From Haliotis asinina (Eukaryota > Mollusca > Gastropoda > Lepetellida > Haliotidae): DNA of 64,000 nucleotides. A program made the position numbers and the translations under genes. Positions 10,843 through 20,866 of this stretch are shown here, in pieces. A model generated the notes under the pieces. The model ran no database searches and was not told where the DNA came from. It saw nothing but the letters and a program-made list of their open reading frames with translations. The first letter of the stretch is position 1, and each line of letters begins with the position of its first letter. The stretch covers positions 27,533,118 to 27,597,117 of the forward strand of contig NC_090280.1 in NCBI RefSeq assembly GCF_037392515.1, read 5' to 3'.

Positions 10843-11640
10843 AAAAGTTCATTTATATGTCTGTAAACGAGTTCTTGGAGTTAAGACAAGTACGTCTAGT
10901 GTTATGTATACGGTGAATGTGGTAGATTACCAATGCACATATTTTCTCAAGTTAAGAGTATCAAATAGTGGCTCCGATTGTTAAACATGCCTGCTCATAG
11001 ATTTCCCAAAAAGTGTTACAATTTGATGATAGTTACAACAATAATGGAAAAACTAATTGGGTAACGAATATTAAAACATTGCTGTTTAAAACGGGGTTTG
11101 GTAACGCACGATGTGACCAAAACATTAACTGTTACCCTAATTTTTTAAAGTCATTGATTCTGAGACTTAAAGATATTTTATGTACAAAAATGGTTTGAAC
11201 CAGTGACTCTATCAAATAAATGTTTCTATTGCAAACTATTTAAAGCAGACATTAGTTTGGAGTGGTACCTCTCTAAGATAACAGTAAAGAAGTTCCGAGG
11301 TGCATTATTACGTTTTCGATGCTCGCCTCGTGAATTATTGGTGGAAACTGGACGCTATACTAATATTAATCGACAAAACAGACCATGTCAACTATGCGAT
11401 TTAAACAATGTCGAGAATGAGAACCATTTCCTTCTTGTTTGTCCGCTGTACTCCGATCTCAGAAGGAAATATTTACCAAATCATTCTTACAGATATCCAA
11501 ACGCTATTAAATCTATTTCAAAACTGTCATGTACAAACAGTATAATACTTCAGAACTTATCAATGTTTATATACCATGCAACTTTGCAAAGGAAGAAACA
11601 AAGGAATAATATCTGAAGATGTAAACATTGTTACTCGGGA
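10843..11640 (+). pseudogene. Non-LTR retrotransposon ORF2 C-terminal remnant
   Basis: This is the C-terminal end of a LINE-type ORF2, the part downstream of the reverse transcriptase domain. From about 10845 one frame reads KVHLYVCKRVLGVKTST, a typical post-RT segment. A second frame (11013-11198) holds NWVTNIKTLLFKTGFG. A third (11175-11616) holds FRGALLRFRC, ELLVETGRYTN and a zinc-type knuckle CQLC followed by HFLLVC (C-x2-C-xn-H-x4-C). The frame changes at least twice and an in-frame stop lies near 10970, so it is dead. The 5' part, including endonuclease and RT, is missing. I recognise the family pattern but cannot name the clade. Confidence 0.8.
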
Positions 11641-11994
11641 GAACATTTATGTGTGAATGTTTTAGGTACTATAGGCCCGTGGCCTCGTCAGTACAGAATA
11701 CAATTTTGGTTTAGTTTGCCTACAGTCCTAGAGCAAGTCTAGTTATGAATTTGAGATTATGGCTATGACCCGAAATCATTCTTACATCTTCTTCTGTTTG
11801 TAAATAGAAATAACATGTTTTCTGAGCATGCAGTCCAGCTAAACAGCTTCGGTTGCAGACAGACATGTCATCGTATTTGATTGTGAAGTCAAGGTACCCG
11901 ATGGCGTCACAATGTTTCAGACCATTGTACAATTCATTTTCGATTTGGACCTCACCTCAACCGTAATCTCCCAACAAGGTCATCTCCCGTGGGA
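11641..11994. other. Unassigned stretch, possibly retrotransposon 3' flank
   Basis: Begins with the likely 3' UTR of the retrotransposon remnant ('actataggcccgtggcctcg' near 11668). No simple-repeat tail is visible and nothing else is recognised. Confidence 0.45.
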
Positions 11995-12130
11995 GCCGTG
12001 ATTGACACATGCCGTCGTAGCCCAGTTGCGTAGATCGATGCTCACGCTGTTGATCATTGGATTGCCTGGTCCAGACTCAATCACTGACAGGCCGCCGCCA
12101 TGTAGCTGGAATATTGCTGAATGTGGCTTT
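11995..12130 (+). mobile_element. Family B SINE, 5' shortened
   Basis: Shows 'tagcccagttgcgtagatcg', 'gatgctcacgctgttgatca', 'attgcctggtccagactcaa' and 'ggccgccgccatgtagctgg'. The first of these fits the Pol III A-box consensus at 11 of 12 positions, hinting that family B also has a decayed tRNA-like head. Confidence 0.85.
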
Positions 12131-13545
12131 GATGAACCTAATAATAGCAAGAGAATCCCTAAACACAAGAATGCTAGTACACATAAAGTCTCTTTCACGT
12201 GGACACATTTAGTTATGTGACAAAACATACCTATGTAAGTAAATTTACTTAAAGGTCACATACAACGTAAAACACAACTTTGCAGATACTGATACCTTTC
12301 GGTATGCACTTACCGAAACAGATCATCAAAAAAGCCAATTCAACCTATAAAGCTGAAGAAAAAAACGCGATGAAAAAAAGCCCGCGAAATCGGAGTTCAA
12401 ACGATTCACTAAATTTCCCCCAGCGCTGGGGGAAGAATTGGTTTCAGCAGCTGTGCTGCGCTGCGCCCATAATGCATGCGCAGTGAATAGGTTCGCGGAG
12501 TTTGAAACAGTATGCATGCCTGGAGTATGAGGTCATGAGCAGTATGAGGTCTTATCTTGGTTGTGTACACAAACAAGTAAATAATCTACTCGTTGCATTA
12601 AAAAGATTATTGATTGTGGTAAGCAGCCTCTGTCACAGGGAAAGCTCAATGCCTGGTTTATTGACATCTATATGTCTACCTGCCAGTCTGCTAAAGACAG
12701 TATGCAATACACAGCTTCAATCATTGACCACATGCAATTTGAACTGAACACCTAACAGGCTATTCCCCATAAATAAAATAAATTAGTTTATGACTCGTGC
12801 ACCCGTGTCCTGTCCCTGCCTCATTATGTAATTAATCAGGTGTGATACTTGTACCTATGACATGGTTTTATGTCTGTAGGTTGCAAACAAACTACATCCA
12901 TTTTTCTCGGATGACTGGATCTGGCAGAAAATGATGCACACTCTTGTTAGTTTCAAGTCCTGCTTTGTAGTTGGACGAATGACAGTTTCAAGCCACGCAG
13001 TTGTTCACCATCTCTACTGAGATGATTTTTGATTGGATCGAGCGCACATTTAGAGAACATGTATTTACAAAACCCAACATCTCCATATACATTCGTAATG
13101 GATAACAACTTCTCCTAGTGTATAGGATTTTGTTTTGACAACGGTATATGAATCCACACTGACGCATCAAGTACAATAAAAGAAGTTGTTATCCATAAAG
13201 AATCTTACTTTCTTGTGACTCGCCATACTTCTAAAATGCCCATCAAACGGATCATCTTTCTGTACACACATTGAGCTCTCTGCGTATCAGCAAATGAACT
13301 AGTCGGAAGCCGTCTTTACATTTGAGTGCACACCCACCCGCTATGACTGGGTTCGGTCTCCTGAGGGCTTCGTTTCGATAGAAGTACAAAATATTGCACT
13401 TTTGAATCGCGATTCTACGCTTATAATTTTGTTTATTTGCTTTTTTTTACAAGCCGCAATGTATATCATGAATAGTATGAATAAGTGATAACTGTGTCTT
13501 AATTATGTTTGATTTTGTTGTTGCATGTAACCTTTATGCATTTGC
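12131..13545. other. Unassigned stretch with two perfect palindromes
   Basis: Holds a 16-bp palindrome 'taagtaaatttactta' (12236-12251) and a 20-bp palindrome at 12415-12434 (ttcccccagc and its complement). They may belong to one decayed transposon, since 'aaaggtcacatacaacgtaa' directly follows the first. No gene is recognised; frames are all under 85 codons. Confidence 0.5.
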
Positions 13546-13780
13546 AGTATATTTACTTTACCCCAAGAGGTCTAGTAAAAGTATATTTACTTTACCCCAA
13601 CAGGTCTAGTAAAAGTATATTTACTTTACCCCAAGAGGTCTAGTAAAAGTATATTTACTTTACCCCAAGAGGTCTAGTAAAAGTATATTTACTTTACCCC
13701 AAGAGGTCTAGTAAAAGTATATTTACTTTACCCCAAGAGGTCTAGTAAAAGTATATTTATTTTTACAGTAAATATACTAC
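13546..13780. repeat. 34-bp minisatellite ending in an inverted half-unit
   Basis: Six near-identical copies start at 13546, 13580, 13614, 13648, 13682 and 13716 (only one copy differs, 'caacagg' for 'caagagg'). A seventh, partial copy at 13750 is followed by 'taaatatact', the reverse complement of the unit start 'agtatattta', making a 10-bp stem at the array end. Confidence 0.95.
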
Positions 13781-13844
13781 TGGAGTATTTGAGGTTATGT
13801 AAACAGTATTTACGTTTGCTTAGATGAGTATTTCACCACATAAT

Positions 13845-14084
13845 TTAAACATTCATTGTGGGAAAACATGACCATAGTTCATTGCAAAGAGCATAAAATG
13901 CCTTTCTAGTCATCCGAAAGTTCTCTATCCAAAGCGTACCCCCAAAGAACATTTTCATGGTTTGAGACCACCAGTGGCGAGATCGTTCTCTAATCCATAC
14001 TCCTCTCTCACCACAAAACCCCATCCATACTGACAAAGTATGGGAACTCCACCCTCCTTTTCTTACGCAACGACATTGCATCAA
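13845..14084 (-). pseudogene. PIF/Harbinger-like transposase N-terminal fragment
   Basis: A 79-codon frame contains RSRHWWSQTMKMFF followed by WIENFRMTRKAFYALCNEL. The W-W ... W-x-x-N-F-R-M-[ST]-R-x-x-F-x-x-L-C pattern is typical of the region preceding the catalytic domain in HARBI1/ALP1-like DDE transposases. The frame stops soon after and I see no DDE domain within reach, so this is a fragment. It starts just 64 bp from the 34-bp minisatellite. The family call rests on pattern recognition alone. Confidence 0.6.
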
Positions 14085-14254
14085 ATGATGAAAATCCAGC
14101 TATTCTAAGATTCTGTTTACTTATGCCTGGCGAAAACAACATGTGAACATGATGTAAACTTACTTTTACTTCTGTGAGTATATTTATCATGTACGTTAAT
14201 TGCTTATGTAAGTAATTAGTGTTTATGTGAAAGAGGCTTAAGACTCTTGTTAAA

Positions 14255-14342
14255 ATGTGAAGCCAGAGGTGTCCCCCGACGTGATATTGCTGGAGTATCG
14301 CTTAAAGCGGCGTAAAACCAAACTTAATCATTCGCTCACTAG
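14255..14342 (+). mobile_element. Family A SINE 3' fragment
   Basis: Shows 'tgaagccagaggtgtccccc', 'gacgtgatattgctggagta' and 'gcggcgtaaaaccaaactta' before a tail ending 'cattcgctcac'. The tRNA-like head is absent. Confidence 0.85.
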
Positions 14343-14639
14343 TTACATAAAATCATGCTGAAAGAGCGAGCTAGTCACCAAAACCAAACAAAAACGTTTT
14401 ACCAAGCTGATGGATCAAATCTGCTGCATATCTTTCCCTCTGTATGTCGAGGACAAACTATCAACCCTATGTTCAGTCGTACTAGACAAAAACAGCAACG
14501 GAAACGTTCAACTGGATCGGGGTTATCTTATCTTGAAGAGACCCTGGCCTTAACAGATAATGGCGATAACCTCTCTGATATGAACACTGAAGTCTGCAGG
14601 TAAACAAAATACCACTGTATTTGAAAAGAAATGGTCTTA

Positions 14640-14800
14640 ATCAGACCATAGTTTATAGCCTCTGCGGACTGGGATTCGAAACCACGATCATCGGATCCTG
14701 GCACGTCTAACCGTCGCAACTCTGTCCTGCTGATCACAGTATCTTTGTGTCTGTGCTTTCGTCTGACAAATGGATGCTTCTGCGGGTCCGACGGTTCCAT
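14640..14800 (-). mobile_element. tRNA-headed SINE of a third type
   Basis: On the minus strand it reads 'ggacagagttgcgacggtta', then 'gacgtgccaggatccgatga' and a B box-like 'ggtttcgaatcccagtccg'. The head differs from family A and no shared tail is visible, so I treat it as a separate tRNA-derived element. Confidence 0.55.
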
Positions 14801-15910
14801 TAAACCATGTCGACATAAACATCTTTGCAGACGTTGCCCTTCATGTTCATGAGTCTGGAGTTTTCCTTTCCTTGAATTGTTTCATTTGAAGTCATTTACT
14901 TTATATAAAACAAAAACAGACTGAGTAGTTTCAGTCTCTTTTAATAGCTGACAAGAAACGTGAAACCCAGATCTAGAGATGTTATTCACAATTTCAAACT
15001 CTGAGTCGCATGCCGTGATTGTTGAAGACGTAACAGGGCAGATAACTCTAAATCAAAGTGAACGAATTTGGTACGTCCTGTATTTTAGGTTAAACCACAC
15101 CAAATGTTTTGCTATCGACTTCTAGTAACCCTATATATATTTTAAATCATCCAGGCTATCAACAGCCATTCCACGTACATAGTGTGACCATGTGCAATCT
15201 GACCTTTAAACTACAATAAAACACATGTTCTGTCCAAATCTTCCGAGCACAGGAAGCGGCACACATCAACCCCTATTCTGCACCAAATGTCACCTACTTG
15301 TAAATATCTGCACACATAAGCATAAGTCATGCTGAACTGAATACTCAAAATCGTGGTCAGTTTTAATTACTTAAACTAATTACTTAAACACAAAAGTTTT
15401 AAACATCTTACACTATTTCATCCACTCACACATGTAACAAGTCGCTGTCCCTTTGAGGTGTCCCGTGGAGCATGTGATTCTGATATGGTGTAGTGGAACC
15501 TGATGCGCTGCCTACTGACACCGGAAGTCAGTTACTAAACTACCGACGGTCACACTTGCGACTGCACCCCTCGGGGTCATTGGTATCAAATGAGGTTTCT
15601 GGAAGAACAAATGTCACATGAACACTTGCATCAAGGTAATGCTAAGGTGCATTATAAATACTTTTGTAATTATAACTCTTTAAGTCAATGCCGATATGTT
15701 GGTATATCAAAAGCACCATGGTCAGCTTATTTGCTACTGTTATGATTTATAATGAATTCATAAACAGTAACGTTACTATTTCAAGATAATAACATTACGT
15801 GTTATGAAACTACACATTCCAGTTAATATAAACAAGAAAACGGTACACTTACAGAATACCGGATATCTTGTGTCACGTCACCTTAACCGTAACGCAAACC
15901 CTAACTTAAA
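14801..15910. other. Unassigned stretch
   Basis: AT-rich; no open frame of 60 codons or more, no SINE and no tandem repeat seen. Confidence 0.55.
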
Positions 15911-15952
15911 CCTAAACCTAAACCTAAACCTAAACCTAAACCTAAACCTAAC
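15911..15952. repeat. (CCTAAA)n telomere-like hexamer tract
   Basis: Seven perfect CCTAAA units (TTTAGG on the other strand), preceded by 'aaccctaactt', which contains the canonical animal telomere word CCCTAA. Confidence 0.95.
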
Positions 15953-16271
15953 GTAAACTTGCTTCCTTTCAAAGATTGCAGAGGGGGTCCGGTACTCTGT
16001 AATCTTGCCCAAAAAAACATCATGATTCAACTCTGTAAGCACACAGACTGAAAGGTTTTATAAAGCATTGAATCTAACAAATATTAAGAATAGTTAAGTA
16101 AATGCATAAACAAGCACCTAGTGATGTTCAACCAAAAATATAATGTACTGTGAACCATTATCAGTTAAACAATAACGATTCAACAATCATGGGCACAGCC
16201 ATCTTGGATTTTACCATACCTTGTGGCAGACCTTGTGGCAGGTGAGATAACTCAATCCAGATTATGTGTCA
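15953..16271. other. Unassigned stretch
   Basis: A weak inverted pair 'agattgcagag' / 'ctctgtaatct' (one mismatch) lies near 15973-16005. Nothing else is recognised. Confidence 0.5.
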
Positions 16272-16510
16272 AACTCACTCATTCAGTTTTACGCCGCACA
16301 CAGCAATGTTCCTGCTATATGGCGGCAGTCTTTAAATAATCGTGCCTGGACAACGTGAGCATCCATCTGTGCAATTGGGAACCGATGATATGTGTCAACC
16401 AAGTCAGCGAGTCTGACCAACCGATCCTGTTAGTCGCCTCTTACGACAAGCAAAGTCGCCTTTTGTGGCAAGAATGGGTTGCTGAAGGCCTATTCTATCC
16501 CAGTTACCGT
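16272..16510 (-). mobile_element. Family B SINE with small internal deletion
   Basis: Shows 'ttttacgccgcacacagcaa', 'gctatatggcggcagtcttt', 'gcaattgggaaccgatgata' and 'gaaggcctattctatcccag'. The usual 'cagacaatccagtgatcaac' segment is missing. Confidence 0.88.
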
Positions 16511-17231
16511 GTATGTTCGTTTCTTAAATAATGCTACTGCTAAAAATGAAAGCGATTCAGTTACATAGCGCCAAGTATATCCATGTGACTAGTTGCTCAC
16601 TGGACGCTCTAATCAGATTCTGATTAATGCCCTGGATAAGCCAAGCTGCGAAGGTTATAGTCACAACACTTTATGCAACCGGGTACCCATTTTCTGCTGG
16701 GTGAACAGGGACAATTTTGAACAAACTCACTTACTTTAGGTGAGACCACATGGATCACACGTGGTTCGTTGTGGAAAAGGACTAAAGCCCCAGAAACTCC
16801 CAGGAGTCAAAGCTGCCAAACAGGGTCACCCACCCAAGGACTGTCCGAGCTCGACAATGCTTAACTGCAACTGGTGTGTGACCTGAGCTCGACGCACAAA
16901 ATCACTTACCGCCATAACGCAATGAAACACATCTAATACAACAGTATAACAGTTCCGATGAAAAAAACTGGCACAATGCGAAATATGGACTTGTCCACGT
17001 TTCTGCATTTGGCCAGGATACGTTAGCTTGGGCCACTTGCATAGGTAAATGCTCAAGCTTTTTATCACTGGATTGTCAGACTTAGAAACATGTGCCGACA
17101 ACAACCCATTCAGCATTAATGGGCAACTGTTATCATGAAAATACTCAAAATATATGTCGATTCAATTCTAAACGGTGGAATTTGGGAATCATATCACTGC
17201 CCGTTTCCTTCTCAGATTGGCTGTTTTCACG
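16511..17231. other. Unassigned stretch left of the palindromic array
   Basis: Holds a 96-codon minus-strand frame (16826-17116) without a recognisable domain. No repeat seen up to the direct repeat that borders the array. Confidence 0.45.
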
Positions 17232-17243
17232 TGTGTGTATTTC
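17232..17243. other. Left 12-bp direct repeat bordering the array
   Basis: The word 'tgtgtgtatttc' recurs exactly at 20047-20058, just outside the right end of the array. This is the layout of a target-site duplication; the empty site would read 'ttcacg', the 12-mer, then 'gccttcg'. Confidence 0.85.
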
Positions 17244-18766
17244 AACATATGTCATATTTGGGATTTCACTTTCTTAGTAAAGTACAAATTCTAGTACTTT
17301 TTTCGGTTGAGTCCCATCCGGGATTCGAACCCGCACCCTCAGAGTCAGGCACCTAATCGCCAGCACACAAAGTCAGCCGCCTAGCCCGCTCAGCCACCGC
17401 GACTTCCACAAAAATGAAAGTCGGACAACTGGTAGTCTAGACTGCGTACTTTGTGTACCCCTCTGATGAGTGTAAATTGGCACGGCTCCCACGGCCGAAA
17501 GCTATGATTACACGATGCCATTTAGAAAGTGGTCACATGCAACATATGTCATATTTGGGATTTCACTTTCTTAGTAAAGTACAAATTCTAGTACTTTTTT
17601 CGGTTGAGTCCCATCCGGGATTCGAACCCGCACCCTCAGAGTCAGGCACCTAATCGCCAGCACACAAAGTCAGCCGCCTAGCCCGCTCAGCCACCGCGAC
17701 TTCCACAAAAATGAAAGTCGGACAACTGGTAGTCTAGACTGCGTACTTTGTGTACCCCTCTGATGAGTGTAAATTGGCACGGCTCCCACGGCCGAAAGCT
17801 ATGATTACACGATGCCATTTAGAAAGTGGTCACATGCAACATATGTCATATTTGGGATTTCACTTTCTTAGTAAAGTACAAATTCTAGTACTTTTTTCGG
17901 TTGAGTCCCATCCGGGATTCGAACCCGCACCCTCAGAGTCAGGCACCTAATCGCCAGCACACAAAGTCAGCCGCCTAGCCCGCTCAGCCACCGCGACTTC
18001 CACAAAAATGAAAGTCGGACAACTGGTAGTCTAGACTGCGTACTTTGTGTACCCCTCTGATGAGTGTAAATTGGCACGGCTCCCACGGCCGAAAGCTATG
18101 ATTACACGATGCCATTTAGAAAGTGGTCACATGCAACATATGTCATATTTGGGATTTCACTTTCTTAGTAAAGTACAAATTCTAGTACTTTTTTCGGTTG
18201 AGTCCCATCCGGGATTCGAACCCGCACCCTCAGAGTCAGGCACCTAATCGCCAGCACACAAAGTCAGCCGCCTAGCCCGCTCAGCCACCGCGACTTCCAC
18301 AAAAATGAAAGTCGGACAACTGGTAGTCTAGACTGCGTACTTTGTGTACCCCTCTGATGAGTGTAAATTGGCACGGCTCCCACGGCCGAAAGCTATGATT
18401 ACACGATGCCATTTAGAAAGTGGTCACATGCAACATATGTCATATTCGGGATTTCACTTTCTTAGTAAAGTACAAATTCTAGTACTTTTTTCGGTTGAGT
18501 CCCATCCGGGATTCGAACCCGCACCCTCAGAGTCAGGCACCTAATCGCCAGCACACAAAGTCAGCCGCCTAGCCCGCTCAGCCACCGCGACTTCCACAAA
18601 AATGAAAGTCGGACAACTGGTAGTCTAGACTGCGTACTTTGTGTACCCCTCTGATGAGTGTAAATTGGCACGGCTCCCACGGCCGAAAGCTATGATTACA
18701 CGATGCCATTTAGAAAGTGGTCACATGCAACATATGTCATATTTGGGATTTCACTTTCTTAGTAAA
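17244..18766. repeat. Left arm: five direct 297-bp units plus partial
   Basis: Unit starts at 17243, 17540, 17837, 18134, 18431 and 18728 (partial). Copies are identical by eye except for one T-to-C change at 18447. Such homogeneity means very recent amplification or ongoing conversion. Confidence 0.95.
17310..18592 (-). pseudogene. Five tRNA-like sequences on the minus strand
   Basis: Copies at 17310-17404, 17607-17701, 17904-17998, 18201-18295 and 18498-18592, each 95 nt. On the minus strand each has an A box TGGCTGAGCGGG (full match to TRGCNNAGYNGG) and a B box GGTTCGAATCC. It has a class II-type variable arm (ACTC-TGA-GGGT) and closing AGTC/GACT ends. The acceptor and T stems carry mismatches, and the anticodon stem expected from serine/leucine tRNAs does not pair. 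I therefore call them tRNA-derived heads, not working tRNA genes. Confidence 0.8.
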
Positions 18767-18784
18767 AAGTACTAGAATTTGTAC

Positions 18785-20046
18785 TTTACTAAGAAAGTGA
18801 AATCCCAAATATGACATATGTTGCATGTGACCACTTTCTAAATGGCATCGTGTAATCATAGCTTTCGGCCGTGGGAGCCGTGCCAATTTACACTCATCAG
18901 AGGGGTACACAAAGTACGCAGTCTAGACTACCAGTTGTCCGACTTTCATTTTTGTGGAAGTCGCGGTGGCTGAGCGGGCTAGGCGGCTGACTTTGTGTGC
19001 TGGCGATTAGGTGCCTGACTCTGAGGGTGCGGGTTCGAATCCCGGATGGGACTCAACCGAAAAAAGTACTAGAATTTGTACTTTACTAAGAAAGTGAAAT
19101 CCCAAATATGACATATGTTGCATGTGACCACTTTCTAAATGGCATCGTGTAATCATAGCTTTCGGCCGTGGGAGCCGTGCCAATTTACACTCATCAGAGG
19201 GGTACACAAAGTACGCAGTCTAGACTACCAGTTGTCCGACTTTCATTTTTGTGGAAGTCGCGGTGGCTGAGCGGGCTAGGCGGCTGACTTTGTGTGCTGG
19301 CGATTAGGTGCCTGACTCTGAGGGTGCGGGTTCGAATCCCGGATGGGACTCAACCGAAAAAAGTACTAGAATTTGTACTTTACTAAGAAAGTGAAATCCC
19401 AAATATGACATATGTTGCATGTGACCACTTTCTAAATGGCATCGTGTAATCATAGCTTTCGGCCGTGGGAGCCGTGCCAATTTACACTCATCAGAGGGGT
19501 ACACAAAGTACGCAGTCTAGACTACCAGTTGTCCGACTTTCATTTTTGTGGAAGTCGCGGTGGCTGAGCGGGCTAGGCGGCTGACTTTGTGTGCTGGCGA
19601 TTAGGTGCCTGACTCTGAGGGTGCGGGTTCGAATCCCGGATGGGACTCAACCGAAAAAAGTACTAGAATTTGTACTTTACTAAGAAAGTGAAATCCCAAA
19701 TATGACATATGTTGCATGTGACCACTTTCTAAATGGCATCGTGTAATCATAGCTTTCGGCCGTGGGAGCCGTGCCAATTTACACTCATCAGAGGGGTACA
19801 CAAAGTACGCAGTCTAGACTACCAGTTGTCCGACTTTCATTTTTGTGGAAGTCGCGGTGGCTGAGCGGGCTAGGCGGCTGACTTTGTGTGCTGGCGATTA
19901 GGTGCCTGACTCTGAGGGTGCGGGTTCGAATCCCGGATGGGACTCAACCGAAAAAAGTACTAGAATTTGTACTTTACTAAGAAAGTGAAATCCCAAATAT
20001 GACATATGTTGCATGTGACCACTTTCTAAATGGCATCGTGTAATCA
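18785..20046. repeat. Right arm: four inverted 297-bp units plus partials
   Basis: Unit boundaries at 18823, 19120, 19417, 19714 and 20011, each the reverse complement of the left-arm unit. No difference among the four copies is visible. Confidence 0.95.
18959..19944 (+). pseudogene. Four tRNA-like sequences on the plus strand
   Basis: Copies at 18959-19053, 19256-19350, 19553-19647 and 19850-19944, mirror images of the left-arm set. Downstream of each head the first run of four or more T's is the TTTTT at unit position just before the next head (for example 19246-19250). A Pol III transcript would therefore span about 290 nt and end before the next copy. Confidence 0.8.
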
Positions 20047-20058
20047 TGTGTGTATTTC
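20047..20058. other. Right 12-bp direct repeat bordering the array
   Basis: Exact copy of 17232-17243, in the same orientation, immediately after the last partial unit ('..gtgtaatca'). Confidence 0.85.
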
Positions 20059-20069
20059 GCCTTCGATTC

Positions 20070-20244
20070 TTAGAGTAAGTGAGAGAACAAGTCATGATTT
20101 TACGTCGCTTTTTGCAATATTGAAGCAATGTCACCATGGGGGACACCAGAAATGGACTTTACACAGTGTACTCATGTGGGGAATCGAACCCGAGTCTTCG
20201 GCTTAATGGGCGGACGTTTGAACCCTTAGGTTACCCTACTGCCC
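20070..20244 (-). mobile_element. Family A SINE, full length
   Basis: Tail 'gtaagtgagagaaca', 'gggggacaccagaaatggac', 'catgtggggaatcgaaccc' and head end 'aggttaccctactgcccc'. It starts only 12 bp after the bordering direct repeat of the palindromic array. Confidence 0.85.
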
Positions 20245-20582
20245 CTTTTTCGGATGTGTTGCAAACAGTTCATTCGGTGATGTAAGCCGATGTAACAGAC
20301 CCAGTATAGTGACCTCTACGTCAATGGTGCCATGAATGATCCCGATAGCGTTGAGATACTTCAACTTCGTTTAATACATCATATCACCTTCGACTTTATC
20401 TACCTGCGGACCACGTTTTCTCACAGGTGTTGTCTCATGATATCTATACGTGTAACAGCAAAATGATACCCACACCTCATAGTAATTGACAGTGATTGAC
20501 AGGTGGAGGTTAGTGGGTCAAGGCAATCATGTCATAGCTACTCATATGACAGGTGCTCCTGTCCCGCGTTTAGGTGAGACAG
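20245..20582. other. Unassigned stretch
   Basis: Nothing recognised. Confidence 0.5.
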
Positions 20583-20748
20583 TGGCTGGGTTTAGTTTTA
20601 CGCCGCTTTTAGCATTATTCCAGCAATATCTTGGCTTAGGACACCCGAAATGGACTTCGCACATTGTATGATAAATAAGGGAAATCGAACAGGAGTGCTC
20701 AGCATGACGAGCGAACGCTTAAAACTCATAGCTACCCCCACCGCCCCC
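20583..20748 (-). mobile_element. Family A SINE, full length
   Basis: Shows 'gtttagttttacgccgcttt', 'agcattattccagcaatatc', 'gggaaatcgaacagg', 'gacgagcgaacgctt' and head end 'agctacccccaccgcccc'. Confidence 0.85.
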
Positions 20749-20866
20749 GTACTTAGGAGACTTAAACTAAGAATATAAGAAAAGTCCGGAAGTGAAAGTA
20801 TATGGTTCGGGGGCTTGGAAAAGGTTGCGTATGAAGATACATAACTTAGTAATTCCTACAGGATGA

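Larger units (their letters stand above)
17244..20046. mobile_element. Palindromic tandem array of a 297-bp tRNA-like unit
   Basis: Five direct 297-bp copies run from 17243 to 18727, then a 39-bp partial copy. The sequence then reverses, with a 39-bp partial and four full inverted copies to 20011 and a 35-bp partial copy to 20046. The turnaround centres at about 18775, where an 18-nt spacer (18767-18784) separates arms 17505-18766 and 18785-20046. Comparing the arms I see one mismatch (C at 18447 against A at 19104). The outer ends are cut at different points in the unit, so there is no shared terminal inverted repeat at the borders. The 12-bp flanking repeats argue for an inserted block; an assembly artefact is the main alternative. 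Confidence 0.92.

Noticed and set aside
17453..19801. Repeated 66-codon frames in the 297-bp array
   Set aside because: They recur because the unit recurs and they run through the tRNA-like head; no protein features.
18959..19944. Working tRNA-Ser or tRNA-Leu genes
   Set aside because: Pol III boxes are good, but the anticodon stem does not pair and acceptor and T stems have mismatches, so I call tRNA-derived heads instead.
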